From the NCBI RefSeq assembly GCF_010500815.1, contig NZ_JAAAMG010000001.1, positions 124,001 through 188,000 on the forward strand: DNA of 64,000 nt. Direction: 5' to 3'. Below, in pieces: positions 17,366-26,434 of the stretch (position 1 is the stretch's first letter; every line of letters starts with the position of its first letter). The notes under the pieces were generated by a model. It did not search any database. It was not told where the DNA came from and saw only the letters and a program-made list of their open reading frames with translations. Made by a program: the position numbers and the translations under genes. This DNA comes from Jiella pacifica. Lineage in GTDB: Bacteria; Pseudomonadota; Alphaproteobacteria; Rhizobiales; Rhizobiaceae.

Positions 17366-18607
17366 CTAGAATCCCGGCCGAGTCTTCTTGCCCATCCACT
17401 TGTCCGCCAGCGAGCCGATGTCCAGCGCAATCGCTCCCGCCTGCTTGAGGCGCAGTGCGTAGAGCTTGCCGAGGATGCCGCCACCGACGAGCACCACCTG
17501 GCCGCGCTGATGGTCGTTTTGGTCGATCAGGCTCATGGTCTTGCGGAAGTAGTCGGGGAAATGGCGGCCAGTGATCGTCGAGTCACCATGCAGATGCCGC
17601 CGCGAGGGCTCGCCGGGAATGGGGTAATAGTCGACGTTCTTCAGCCCGAACTCCGCCTTCATGAAGTCGACGATGGCCGGGTGGCAGGACATCACGCCGA
17701 TCCGGGTCTGCGAATTCAAGAGTTCGCGCAGGAAGCCGGAGGAGTCCAGCTGATAGTGGAGCGACTCCGCATAGAGGGCCGTCTGGCGTGACTTGACTTC
17801 GAGGGCGCAGCGCAAGGCGTTCAGCGTTCCGGGGACGCCGCGCAGGCTGGCGATCTCGTATTCGTGCTTGATCCAGTTGATCGACGGGGCGCCGATGATG
17901 TCGGCGGTCTTGGCGAGGTGTCTGAGATCGGAGAGGGTGGCATAGAACGCACCCTGTTCGGACGCCTGATCGGCGCCGAACCAGACGTTCCAGAATTCCT
18001 GTCGGTTGCGTTCGTACAGGGCGCTGTAGCGAACCTCGTCGCGGGTCGAGCGATGCAACCACGTGCCCTCGCCATCGCCGAAGCGGATCATCGCGAAGGG
18101 GGCCTTGTTCTGCACGGCGTTCTGGATTCTCGCCGCGACGTCCTTGAGCGGCAGGTAGGCGGCCCGGGCCTGATCTGCCAGCGCCTGTGCCTGTTCCAGG
18201 CGGAAGTCTGTCGCGAACCGGACGAAGTGTGATGCGAGGCCGATATTGCGCATCATTTCGAGCTTTCTCGGGCGCGCCATCTCCAGGACGTCGAGTGCTG
18301 CCTGCGTATGGCCATCGGTCACCAGATGCAGGGCGAATGCCATGACGACCCGGGGTTCGGACGGATCTCTCTCGTAGGCGTAAGAGAAAGCCGCGAGAGC
18401 TTCGGCCTTGCGCTTCTCGTTCTGGTACAGGATGCCGAGCTCGTAGCTCGGCTGAAAGTGCTCCGGCATGGCGTCTTTCGCCGCCGATAGAGCCGTTTCG
18501 GCGGCGCGCAAGTCACCGGAGTTCCTGAGGTTCACGCCTTGCTTCAGCAGCTCGGCAGGGTCGGCTTTTGTCAAGGTCGCTCGCCCGTTCTTTTTTCCAA
18601 ACAACAA
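17366..18607 (-). CDS. TPR protein with GT-D-fold glycosyltransferase domain
   Basis: A 413-residue cytosolic protein. Residues 15-125 form TPR-like helical repeats (ELLKQGVNLRNSGDLRAAE and following). Residues about 150-405 form a DUF1792/GT-D-type glycosyltransferase domain, with the hallmark MIRFGDGEG (about 173-181), ASLRGVPG and a C-terminal GGILGKLYALRLKQAGAIAL segment. Known GT-D enzymes transfer sugars in bacterial protein glycosylation; a TPR partner module could dock a protein substrate (inference). The start is TTG at 18607 with GAGGG about ten bases upstream; the next Met is at residue 47, so the start is uncertain. The stop codon abuts an IS5 relic, yet the domain end looks natural. 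Confidence 0.75.
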   Translation of the reverse strand: MLFGKKNGRATLTKADPAELLKQGVNLRNSGDLRAAETALSAAKDAMPEHFQPSYELGILYQNEKRKAEALAAFSYAYERDPSEPRVVMAFALHLVTDGHTQAALDVLEMARPRKLEMMRNIGLASHFVRFATDFRLEQAQALADQARAAYLPLKDVAARIQNAVQNKAPFAMIRFGDGEGTWLHRSTRDEVRYSALYERNRQEFWNVWFGADQASEQGAFYATLSDLRHLAKTADIIGAPSINWIKHEYEIASLRGVPGTLNALRCALEVKSRQTALYAESLHYQLDSSGFLRELLNSQTRIGVMSCHPAIVDFMKAEFGLKNVDYYPIPGEPSRRHLHGDSTITGRHFPDYFRKTMSLIDQNDHQRGQVVLVGGGILGKLYALRLKQAGAIALDIGSLADKWMGKKTRPGF

Positions 18608-19339
18608 TTACCCAACCCTCGCATCGGCGGAGCGGCCAATGACATTTGGGGCCATCGGCGACAATGGCGAGCCATCCGCTGCTTGCGCGGCATGTCGCTC
18701 ACCTCGGTCACGCGCCCTTTGAGGTTTCGTCCGTTCGCGTGTCAATGGCTTTCGTCGGGTTGCTCCGCAAAGGGGACTTCGACCGGTCAGGGCCGCCGTT
18801 GGACGGTCAGATGAAAGCCATGCAGGCTTTTCGAACGGGTCTCAATGATGATATTCGACGCGCCGCGTCAAGACATGAAATCCCACGATTGCAGCGAGTC
18901 TTGTGGCCTGCCGGAGTGTCATTTCCATCGACCGGCCGAGCTGCTATCTTCCCTTGGGTGAGGCGTGGCCGGGGCGGCTGCAAGGGGCGGGACGCGCGCG
19001 GGCGCGGCATTGGCAGACCGTGCCGCAAATTCGTTTCGCGCAGCCACGCTGGACGAGGAACGATCAATGGGATGGATGGCGCGACATCCTCATTTGGCGA
19101 AACGTGACCTGCGACAAGACGTCGAGGGGCATGCGTCGATCCCTTCGTCGTGCCGGATCGGCCTCCCGCTTCTCCATCTTCGCCCTCGACGGCGGCGATG
19201 CCGGGACGACGGTTCGGTACGGCGGCGGTGCCTCGTGTCAGGACAAGAGAGGCAATGCGTCCGTGGGCGTGCCCGACGAAGAGCTGCGAAAGCGGCTCTG
19301 GCACTTCCACTGGTGCCGCTGCGTGACGAAAGGGTTGGC
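18608..19339. other. Gene-free stretch
   Basis: These 732 bp contain several overlapping open frames but none with a Shine-Dalgarno, conserved motif or coding-like composition. The frame of the next gene is open from 18965, but its first 125 codons are an Arg/Ala-rich translation with no sense of a protein. The region probably includes the promoter of the downstream exported-protein operon. I see no RNA gene in it. Confidence 0.45.
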
Positions 19340-21139
19340 ATGGCTGGTGTTGGTTCGCGGGCGTTTGGAAATGCGATCGCCGTGGTGTCCGCTGCCGGCC
19401 GGGCTGCCCACGGGCTCGGTCGGGCATCGATGGCCCTGGCCGTCGCGGCCACCGTGTGGTCCGCCTCCGGTGCGGCGGCCCGGGCGGAGGAATCGGGCGA
19501 CACGCTCGCCCTCATCGAGGAGCGCCTGCGCGACACCGTCGCCGACGTCGTGACGCGCAACTGCATCGGGCCGAGCGAGGCGAAGCCCTACACCGTCACG
19601 TTCTACGGCCTGCCGATCAACGACCCGCATTTCTCCGCAAACGACCGGCAGCGGATCAACCAGCTGGTACTCACCGGTCTGCGCGAGGCCCGGCGGGTGG
19701 CGGTCGACGTCAGTGCCGCGGGCGACGCGGGGGCGCTTGCCCCGATCTCCGGGCTGGGCAGGGTCGACCGGATCCAGCTTGCGACGGCTCTCGACCGGCT
19801 CGGCTCGTCGACGCTTCCGATCGTCCTCAAGGCGTCGCGCCCGGAGCCGGGCGTCGCGCGGATCGACCTTTCGGTCTTTGCCCGCGGCGCCGGCGGCGCC
19901 TATGGCTGTAACCGCAGCATCGCCTTCAACCTCGCCCTCGACAGCCTCGAACCCAAGCCGGACAGCCGCAGCGCGCGCGACTATCTGACCCTCGAAGGAG
20001 CCTACGGGCTTGTCCTCCAAGCTCTCGCGCCGCGGCTGAAGAGTGCTTCCGGGGTCTATGTGAGGAGCGGGAAGAAGCCGGCCTGCGCCTATCTCGACCG
20101 GGCGGTCGAGCGTTTCCAGGATGCCTATTACGGCACCGGGCAGATGGATGTCGGTACCGGACGGGTCGATCGGGACCTGCCGGACCTTCTCCTCGGCGAG
20201 CCAGCGGAAGAGGGCGACGCGGCGACGCTGGAACTCGCCTTCACCGTGCCGGACGAGCCGGACGACACGCTCGACGTTCTTGCCTCGCTGCAGTCTCGCG
20301 GCCGGCTCCTGTCGCGGCAGCGCTTCTCGGTTGCCGCCGAGACGGACGATTTCGACGCCTGCCGCGAGAGGCCGCAGGCGGTGGTGGAGAACGTACCCGA
20401 ACAGCCGCAGATCCCCGACGCGCCGGGGCAGGCCGGCGATGGCACGAGCGATCGAGCCGAAGCGCCCGGGCCGGCAGAAGACCGGGGCGACGCTGCGCCA
20501 GGAGACGCGCCCGACGGAGCGACCGAGCCGGTCGCGGGGACGGACGGGCCCGAGGACGGCGTCTCCACCGACCCGACACCGCGCGCGGACGGCACGGTTC
20601 CGACCGTGCCCGTGCCGATCACGCCGGACGAGGCCGACGGAACGGGCGGTGGATCGGGCTCCGGACCGGACGTTGCCGTCGCCGACCCGGAGCCGATCGA
20701 GCCGCCGCCGCCGGCCTGCCTGGAAAATGGCGAGATCCTCGACTTTTCGGTCGAGCCTTCCGTTGGTCGCAGCGGCGACCGTCTGGCCCTGCGCGCCCTG
20801 GTGCGCCAGTGCACCCCGGCCTTTTTCGGCTTCGGCGCCGGCAAGGTGACGCCGATCCCGGTCGAGATCTTCGAGACCAGCGAAGCATCGGGCGGCGCGA
20901 CGGCTTATGAGGCATCGCCGCGCACCCGCAAGAAGCTCGTCCTGCAGGACGCCGATCCGCTGGGCCTGAACAAGATCGTCCTGTTCTGTTCCAGCTGCGT
21001 CGCGGAGCCGACGAGCCAGGACGTCGTCGGCTGGCTCCGCAACGTGCGCGACATGCTCGAAAGCGACCGCCGCTCGGCGACTGCGACGCTGCCCGGCGGC
21101 GTCGGCTACGCCTTCGGCTCGGTGGAAAAGGTGAACTGA
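19340..21139 (+). CDS. Large exported protein of unknown function
   Basis: A 599-residue protein with an N-terminal signal sequence (about residues 1-50, hydrophobic MALAVAATVWSASGAAARA). The N-terminal half (about 50-340) looks globular. A Pro/Asp/Glu/Gly-rich disordered linker runs from about 360 to 450, and a C-terminal module (about 460-599) contains a pair of cysteines in the FCSSCVAEP segment. The start at 19340 has AGGG upstream; ATG 19430 would give a shorter signal peptide. The next gene, an OmpA-domain lipoprotein-like or envelope protein, starts 17 bp after its stop, so they are probably cotranscribed and act together in the envelope (inference). No family recognised. Confidence 0.7.
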   Translation: MAGVGSRAFGNAIAVVSAAGRAAHGLGRASMALAVAATVWSASGAAARAEESGDTLALIEERLRDTVADVVTRNCIGPSEAKPYTVTFYGLPINDPHFSANDRQRINQLVLTGLREARRVAVDVSAAGDAGALAPISGLGRVDRIQLATALDRLGSSTLPIVLKASRPEPGVARIDLSVFARGAGGAYGCNRSIAFNLALDSLEPKPDSRSARDYLTLEGAYGLVLQALAPRLKSASGVYVRSGKKPACAYLDRAVERFQDAYYGTGQMDVGTGRVDRDLPDLLLGEPAEEGDAATLELAFTVPDEPDDTLDVLASLQSRGRLLSRQRFSVAAETDDFDACRERPQAVVENVPEQPQIPDAPGQAGDGTSDRAEAPGPAEDRGDAAPGDAPDGATEPVAGTDGPEDGVSTDPTPRADGTVPTVPVPITPDEADGTGGGSGSGPDVAVADPEPIEPPPPACLENGEILDFSVEPSVGRSGDRLALRALVRQCTPAFFGFGAGKVTPIPVEIFETSEASGGATAYEASPRTRKKLVLQDADPLGLNKIVLFCSSCVAEPTSQDVVGWLRNVRDMLESDRRSATATLPGGVGYAFGSVEKVN

Positions 21140-21156
21140 AGACAGCGGAGGTGGTA

Positions 21157-21948
21157 ATGACGATGGAGACGGAGATGGTCGCAACGGGTGGAAAGCAGGC
21201 TCGGGGATGCGGCGCGGACGGCCGGCGGCGAGCGCTGCGCCTTCTGGCCGCTTGCGGCCTGGCCCTCGCCACGTCCGGTGGCGCTTCATTCGCTCAGACG
21301 ATGACGCTCGACAGTTTCGATCTCGATTCCGTCGCGCCGTCGGATGGTGGGTCGAACCGCGCCGTCGCCAGTCCGTCGACCGCCGAAACAGCCTCGGCGA
21401 CTTCGCTGAGCGACTGCCTCGTCAGCGGCGGCGCCGACTGCGCCGGCGGCGCGCAGAAGTCGGCGAAGTCCTTCTCGCTCGACGATCTGCAGAATCTGGG
21501 CGTCATCGAGGAGGAGCTGGAGCCTGCAGCGGTCCGGTCGGCGGCGACGCCCGAGGCGGCGCAGCAGGCCCGGCGCAAATTCGCAGTCGAGGAATCCAAG
21601 CCGCTCCCCTCGATCGATATCGAGGTGCTCTTCGCCTATGACGACGACCAGCCGCTGTCCTCCGAATACGGCAAGATCTTCGAACTGGCGACGGCGCTCG
21701 GCGATCCGAGGCTCGCCGAAAAACGATTCGTGCTCCTCGGCCATACCGACGCCGCCGGCAGCGACGCCTATAATTCCGCCTTGTCCCAGCGCCGGGCCGA
21801 ATCCCTCGCCGATGCGCTGGTGCGCGCTTCGGGGCTGCCGCGCGGCCGTTTCGTCGCCTCGGGGCGCGGCGAGCGGGACCTGAAGAACCCCTACGATCCG
21901 GACGGAGCGGAAAACCGCCGGGTGCAGATCCTCCTGGTCGACCGGTAA
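21157..21948 (+). CDS. OmpA-domain envelope protein
   Basis: A 263-residue exported protein. The N-terminal signal peptide (about 1-48, ending GASFAQ) follows a basic stretch. A low-complexity middle is followed by an OmpA-like peptidoglycan-binding domain at about 150-263. The domain shows IDIEVLFAYDDD (first strand), LLGHTDAAGSDAYNSALSQRR (the diaminopimelate-binding D and R region) and ENRRVQILL. No membrane barrel precedes it, so it is a periplasmic or anchored peptidoglycan-binding protein. Several in-frame starts exist (GTG 21151, ATG 21157, ATG 21163); GGAGG at 21147-21151 fits 21157 or 21163. It is cotranscribed with the exported protein upstream. Confidence 0.83.
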   Translation: MTMETEMVATGGKQARGCGADGRRRALRLLAACGLALATSGGASFAQTMTLDSFDLDSVAPSDGGSNRAVASPSTAETASATSLSDCLVSGGADCAGGAQKSAKSFSLDDLQNLGVIEEELEPAAVRSAATPEAAQQARRKFAVEESKPLPSIDIEVLFAYDDDQPLSSEYGKIFELATALGDPRLAEKRFVLLGHTDAAGSDAYNSALSQRRAESLADALVRASGLPRGRFVASGRGERDLKNPYDPDGAENRRVQILLVDR

Positions 21949-22065
21949 TCGCGCCCCGGTGATTGCGGGCGGCGCGTCGGCCTCCGCGGCGCAAGAAGCG
22001 CGACGCAGGAGGTGACGGCCGCCCCGGCAGGTCCTATGTCCGACCTCGCAACAAGAGGAGACATC

Positions 22066-22491
22066 ATGCTGACGCTCGAAAAGGCCCGCATCATCATCGC
22101 CGAAGCCATGAAGGCCGGCATCGCCAAGGGCTTCAAGCCGCTGACCGTCGCCGTACTCGATCAAGGCGGCGCCCTGATCGCGCTGGAGCGCTCGGACGGC
22201 TCGTCGCGCATGCGGCCGGACATCGCCATCGGCAAGGCCAACGGCGCCGTCGGCCTCGGCATGGGCTCGCGCGCGCTCAACAAGCGAGCCGAGGAACAGG
22301 CCTATTTCATCCAGGCGATGAACGCGCTGGCCAAGGGTGTGCTGGTGCCGGTGCCGGGCGGCGTGTTGGTGAAAGGGCAGGACGGCGAGATCCTCGGCGC
22401 GGTCGGCGTCACCGGCGATACGTCGGACAACGACGAGGCGGCGGCGATCGCCGGCATCGAAGCGGCCGGCTTTGCGGCCGACGGCGGCTGA
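22066..22491 (+). CDS. GlcG/HbpS-type haem-binding-fold protein
   Basis: A 141-residue cytosolic protein of the GlcG/HbpS family: N-terminal helix (TLEKARIIIAEAMKAG), central VAVLDQGGALIALER segment, and the conserved PVPGGVLVK then ILGAVGVTGDTSDNDEA near the C-terminus. Homologues bind haem or occur beside glycolate oxidation genes; the role here is unknown. The start at 22066 has AGAGGAG upstream, better than the in-frame ATG at 22012. A strong GC hairpin follows 25 bp after the stop. Confidence 0.87.
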   Translation: MLTLEKARIIIAEAMKAGIAKGFKPLTVAVLDQGGALIALERSDGSSRMRPDIAIGKANGAVGLGMGSRALNKRAEEQAYFIQAMNALAKGVLVPVPGGVLVKGQDGEILGAVGVTGDTSDNDEAAAIAGIEAAGFAADGG

Positions 22492-22516
22492 GCCACTCGG
22501 GCATGGAACCGATCTT

Positions 22517-22543
22517 CGGGCCCCGAACGAGGCTCGGGGCCCG
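22517..22543 (+). terminator. GC hairpin after the GlcG/HbpS gene
   Basis: A perfect 10-bp stem CGGGCCCCGA/TCGGGGCCCG (22517-22526 with 22534-22543) has a 7-nt loop. There is no T-run, so it may be a palindromic repeat unit that stabilises the transcript end rather than a true intrinsic terminator. Confidence 0.5.
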
Positions 22544-22774
22544 GAGCATCCGGCGGCCGTTCACGGTGGAAGTGATCTCGCCGGATTGAAACAATCGCGG
22601 CATTCCGTGCGAAGTTCGTTCCATTCAGCCGGCGGCGCGTATCGGCGAAGACGATCGGCGCCGACACTCGCACCGGTGCTGGATGGGCGGGCCGGAGTTG
22701 GGCCCCGTCTCGTCCGGGCCGGTCGTGAAGATCGGCCGATCTTACGTGCGGGCAGTCGTGGAGGCGGGCCAATC

Positions 22775-23398
22775 ATGGAGACGGGAATGAAGCGGAAAAT
22801 CTCTCTGGCGCTCGCGGGTGCTGCCATGCTGTCGCTCGGTTTCGTCATGCCGGCCGGCGCCCAGAATACCGAGACGGCGATCTTTGCCGGCGGTTGCTTC
22901 TGGTGCGTCGAAAGTGACTTCGACCATCTGGCCGGCGTTCTCGACACCACCTCGGGCTATATCGGCGGCGAGGCCGAGAACCCGACCTATTACGATCACG
23001 AAGGATTCCGCGAGGCGGTCCGCGTCACCTACGATCCGTCGAAGGTCAGTTACGACACGCTCCTCGACGTCTTCTGGCACTCGGTCGATCCGACCGACGA
23101 CGGCGGTCAGTTCTGCGACCGCGGTTACGCCTACACGACGGCAATCTACGCGACCTCGCCCGCGCAGCTGAAAGAGGCGAAGGCGTCCGAGGCCGCGGTG
23201 AAGCAGGATCTCGGCACCGTGGCGACCGAGGTCACGACGGCCCCGAGGTTCTGGGAAGCGGAAGGCTACCACCAGGATTATTACAAGAAGAGCCCGGTGA
23301 AATATAAGTTCTACCGCACCGGCTGCCGCCGCAACGCCCGGGTCGAAGAGGTCTGGGGCGACAAGGCCTTCATGGGCATCAAGGACCATATGGGCTGA
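22775..23398 (+). CDS. msrA: Exported peptide-methionine (S)-S-oxide reductase
   Basis: A 207-residue MsrA carrying a Sec signal peptide (residues 1-30, ending PAGAQ), so it repairs oxidised methionines in the periplasm. The active-site signature is GGCFWC at residues 39-44, with nucleophile Cys41, followed by the conserved ESDFDHLAGV, YYDHEGFREAV and FWHSVDPTDDGGQFCDRG segments. A Cys in the C-terminal RTGCRRN could be a resolving residue. Start choice lies between ATG 22775 (GGAGG ten bases upstream) and ATG 22787 (GGAG seven bases upstream); both keep the signal. No msrB is adjacent. The periplasmic reductant is not evident from the window. Confidence 0.92.
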   Translation: METGMKRKISLALAGAAMLSLGFVMPAGAQNTETAIFAGGCFWCVESDFDHLAGVLDTTSGYIGGEAENPTYYDHEGFREAVRVTYDPSKVSYDTLLDVFWHSVDPTDDGGQFCDRGYAYTTAIYATSPAQLKEAKASEAAVKQDLGTVATEVTTAPRFWEAEGYHQDYYKKSPVKYKFYRTGCRRNARVEEVWGDKAFMGIKDHMG

Positions 23399-23552
23399 GG
23401 GTCGGAGCAGAGCCGCACCCGCACTTGGCGGCCCGATCCCGTGGGGGAGACCCGTGCAGCTCTGCTGGCACAGGGATGTCCTCGTAAGCCGTTCGAATGC
23501 GTGAAGGCGGCGCGACCGGAAGCAGGTTGCGCCGACTGTCGTTCGACCCGCC

Positions 23553-24227
23553 TCAACGGTTGAGGGGTTCGACCCAGATCTCGCCGGCGAGCACGTTGTC
23601 CGGCTGGGACAGGGCGTAGACGACCGCCCGGGCGATGTCGTCGGCCACGAGCGCTCCTGGTTTCGGCTCGTCGAAGAACGGCGTGTCGACCATGCCGGGC
23701 TCGATCAGCGTCACCTTCACGCGCTTTTCGCGCATCTCCTCGCGCAGATTGGCGCCATAGCCGGACATCGCCCACTTCGTCGCGCCATAGACCGAGCCGG
23801 GGATGACCTTGCGGCCCGCGCCGGAACTGGTGATCAGGATGTGACCCTTGGCGGCGACGATGGCCTCGTGCGCGGCCTTGACGCTGTACATGACGCCGAG
23901 CACGTTGGTCAGCACCATCCGCCGCCATTCCTCCGGGTCGCCGCCGGCCGTTCCGGCGCCCGTCGAGCCGATGCCGGCATTGGCAAAGAGGACGTCGAGC
24001 CCGCTGAAGCGCTCGACCACGGCCGCCACCGCCGCCTGTTGTGAGGCGAAGTCGGTGACGTCGCAGGAAACGGCGAGGGCATTGTCCGCGCCGAGTTCGG
24101 CGACGAGGCCGTCGAGCTTGTCCCTGCGCCGGGCGGCGAGCCCCACCCGGTAGCCGGCCTCGATGGCGCGCCTCGCCGTTGCCTCGCCGATGCCGCTCGA
24201 CGCGCCGGTGATGAGCATCGTCTTCAT
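23553..24227 (-). CDS. Short-chain dehydrogenase/reductase
   Basis: A 224-residue classical SDR. The NAD(P)-binding TGASSGIG is at residues 7-14, the NAG motif is in FANAGIG (81-87), and the catalytic Ser134-Tyr147-Lys151 sits in ITSSGAG and VYGATK. The Arg-rich AARRRDKL after strand 2 favours NADP(H). It resembles the YdfG-type serine/3-hydroxy acid dehydrogenases, but the substrate is not determined. The start at 24227 has a strong AAAGGAG Shine-Dalgarno. It is a single gene; 209 bp separate it from the divergent dps. Confidence 0.92.
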   Translation of the reverse strand: MKTMLITGASSGIGEATARRAIEAGYRVGLAARRRDKLDGLVAELGADNALAVSCDVTDFASQQAAVAAVVERFSGLDVLFANAGIGSTGAGTAGGDPEEWRRMVLTNVLGVMYSVKAAHEAIVAAKGHILITSSGAGRKVIPGSVYGATKWAMSGYGANLREEMREKRVKVTLIEPGMVDTPFFDEPKPGALVADDIARAVVYALSQPDNVLAGEIWVEPLNR

Positions 24228-24436
24228 GATTTCCGTCTCCTTTCAATGGTCTAGGACGCATCTGGCGCGGCGAGCCGGCCGCGCAACCGCGGCGGACAGC
24301 TTTCGAGAGGTGAGATTCGGTCCGAACTGAGCGGGGATTTCGGAACTTCGACCCCTGGCACTGGTTATCGAGCGAGTTTCCCGCGGGCCGTCATCGACGG
24401 TCCGCATGCGTTTCCATGTTCGAGAAGGGACCACCC

Positions 24437-24964
24437 ATGGCCAAGGGCAACAAGAGCGACAAAGCCGAGAAGACCGGCAAGACCAATCTTCATCCGACCA
24501 AGAACCCGATTTCCGAAAACATCCGCGGCGCGATGGTCGAACTCCTGCAGGTTCATCTGGCGACGGCCGTCGACATCACCTACCAGACCAAGCAGGCCCA
24601 CTGGAACGTCAAGGGCATGAACTTCATCGCCGTGCACAAGCTGTTCGACGAGCTGCACGAGCTGACGGAAGGCTATGTCGACACCATCGCCGAGCGCCTG
24701 ACGGCGATCGGCGGCCAGGCTCATGGCACGGTGCAGGCGGCCGTCGAGAATTCGATTCTCGAGCCTTACCCGCTCGACCTGGTCAAGTCCGAGGATCACC
24801 TGAAGCGGCTCACCGACAGCTACGCCGCCTGGAGTGCCGCGGTCGAAAAGGGCATCGAGGAGGCCTCCGAGGCCGGCGATCCGCTCACCGAGGATCTGTT
24901 GACGGCGGTCGGGCGCGGCCTCGACAAGTCGATTTACTTCATGGAAAGCCATTTCCAGTCCTGA
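24437..24964 (+). CDS. dps: Dps ferritin-like DNA-protection protein
   Basis: A 175-residue Dps: a Lys-rich N-terminal tail (about 1-22, the DNA-binding kind) and a four-helix ferritin fold. The intersubunit ferroxidase ligands are visible as His55, His67, Asp71 and Glu75 in QAHWNVKGMNF and VHKLFDELHE. It forms dodecamers that store iron and consume H2O2. ATG 24437 is chosen because AAGGGA precedes it; ATG 24416 has none. It belongs functionally with katA, oxyR, ohrR and msrA in this window. A terminator follows. Confidence 0.94.
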   Translation: MAKGNKSDKAEKTGKTNLHPTKNPISENIRGAMVELLQVHLATAVDITYQTKQAHWNVKGMNFIAVHKLFDELHELTEGYVDTIAERLTAIGGQAHGTVQAAVENSILEPYPLDLVKSEDHLKRLTDSYAAWSAAVEKGIEEASEAGDPLTEDLLTAVGRGLDKSIYFMESHFQS

Positions 24965-25018
24965 CCGGCTGGAAGCGCGGCGGAACTGGTGTTCCGGCGC
25001 GTTTGATGATCCTGGAGA

Positions 25019-25046
25019 AGGGCGGCGCGCGGCGTCGCCCTTTTTT
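25019..25046 (+). terminator. Rho-independent terminator of dps
   Basis: Stem AGGGCGGCGC/GCGTCGCCCT (25019-25028 with 25032-25041, one G-T wobble), a 3-nt loop and a run of six T. Confidence 0.85.
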
Positions 25047-25082
25047 GTCGCCCGTCGCTCGACGATCCGACCGGAGCCCTCC

Positions 25083-26411
25083 ATGCTGAGCCTGTTCGAT
25101 CTGGCCGCCCTGCTTCTCGTTCTCGCCGCCCTGTTCGGTTATTTCAACAAGCGCTATCTCCACCTGCCGAGCAATGCTGGGCTCTTGATCCTCGCGCTCG
25201 CCGCCTCGCTCCTGCTGATGGCCCTGTCCCTGGCTTTGCCGGGCCTCGGATTTCCGACCGCCATTCGCGACACGGTCGCGGGCATCGACTTCAACGAGAC
25301 GCTGATGGAGGGGATGCTTGGCTTCCTCCTCTTCGCCGGGGCGCTGCATGTCGACTGGGACGCCCTGAAGGCGCGCAGCCTGTCGGTCGGGTTGATGGCG
25401 ACCTTCGGCGTCGTCATCTCGACGGCGATCTGCGGCACCGGCTTCTACTATCTCGCGGCCGCCGTCGGCTTGCCCATCGGCTTCACCTGGGCGCTGGTCT
25501 TCGGCGCCCTGATCTCGCCGACCGATCCGGTCGCCGTGCTGGCGACGCTGAAGACGATCAGCGGCGTGCCGAAGCGGCTCGAGATCGACATGGCGGGGGA
25601 ATCGCTGTTCAACGACGGCGTCGGCGTCGTCGTCTTCACCATCCTCGTCGGCCTTGCTGCTGGCACATCCGGCGAACACCTGACCTTTTCGCTGGCGATC
25701 GAGCATTTCGTGGTCGAGGCCTTCGGCGGCGCGGTCTTCGGCGCGCTCACCGGCTATGTCGCCTACCGCATGATGCTGAAGATCGACGACTATCCGGTCG
25801 AGGTACTGATCTCGCTCGCTTTGGTGATGGGCACCTACGCCGCGGCCCATCAGCTTGGCCTGTCCGGCCCGATCGCCGTGGTGGTGGCGGGGCTCCTGAT
25901 CGGCGACCGGGGCGTCACCTATGCGATGAGCGACCTTACCCAGCGCTATCTGCATGGCTTCTGGACGCTGATCGACGACATCCTCAACGCCGTCCTGTTC
26001 ATGCTGATCGGCCTGGAACTCTTGGTCGTCGACTTCACCTGGCAGACCGCGGCGCTCGCCGGGCTGGCGATCCCGCTGGTGCTCTCCGGCCGGTTCTTCG
26101 CCGTCTACCTGCCGTTCCAGATCGTCCGCCTGCGCGAGCGGTTCTCGCGCGGTATCGTCGCCGTGCTCACCTGGGGCGGCGTGCGCGGCGGCATCTCGGT
26201 CGCTTTGGCGCTGTCGCTGCCGACCGGGCCGCAGCGCGACCTGATCGTCACGGCGACCTATGCGGTGGTGATCTTCTCGGTGCTCGTCCAGGGGCTGACG
26301 CTGGAGCGCCTGGTCAAGCGCGTGGTGCGTCCGGAAGCGGGCGACCCGTCGCGGGAGGAGATCGCCGAGCGCGAGGCGGCAGGCGAGGGAACGGCAACCG
26401 CAAAGGGATGA
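25083..26411 (+). CDS. CPA1-family sodium/proton antiporter
   Basis: A 442-residue inner-membrane protein with about 12 hydrophobic segments. The CPA1 hallmarks are present: GALISPTDPVAVLATL (TM discontinuous-helix motif), the Asn-Asp pair in LFNDGVGVVVF, and the TWGGVRGGISVALALSLP segment near the C-terminus with the conserved Arg-Gly-Gly. This fits NhaP-type Na+(K+)/H+ exchange for pH and salt homeostasis. The start has GGAG upstream. No TrkA_C or CNMP tail is visible; the C-terminus is a short charged stretch. It converges on tal. Confidence 0.92.
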   Translation: MLSLFDLAALLLVLAALFGYFNKRYLHLPSNAGLLILALAASLLLMALSLALPGLGFPTAIRDTVAGIDFNETLMEGMLGFLLFAGALHVDWDALKARSLSVGLMATFGVVISTAICGTGFYYLAAAVGLPIGFTWALVFGALISPTDPVAVLATLKTISGVPKRLEIDMAGESLFNDGVGVVVFTILVGLAAGTSGEHLTFSLAIEHFVVEAFGGAVFGALTGYVAYRMMLKIDDYPVEVLISLALVMGTYAAAHQLGLSGPIAVVVAGLLIGDRGVTYAMSDLTQRYLHGFWTLIDDILNAVLFMLIGLELLVVDFTWQTAALAGLAIPLVLSGRFFAVYLPFQIVRLRERFSRGIVAVLTWGGVRGGISVALALSLPTGPQRDLIVTATYAVVIFSVLVQGLTLERLVKRVVRPEAGDPSREEIAEREAAGEGTATAKG

Positions 26412-26434
26412 CCCCGGGACCAGTGGAATGACGC

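Noticed and set aside
18965-19339. N-terminal extension of the 599-aa exported protein
   Set aside because: The added 125 residues are Arg/Ala-rich and would bury the signal peptide; ATG 19340 is a better start.
19238-21289. 683-codon leftward open frame opposite the exported 599-aa protein
   Set aside because: Shadow frame: Arg-rich translation without signal peptide or motifs, while the forward gene has a signal peptide and an operon partner.
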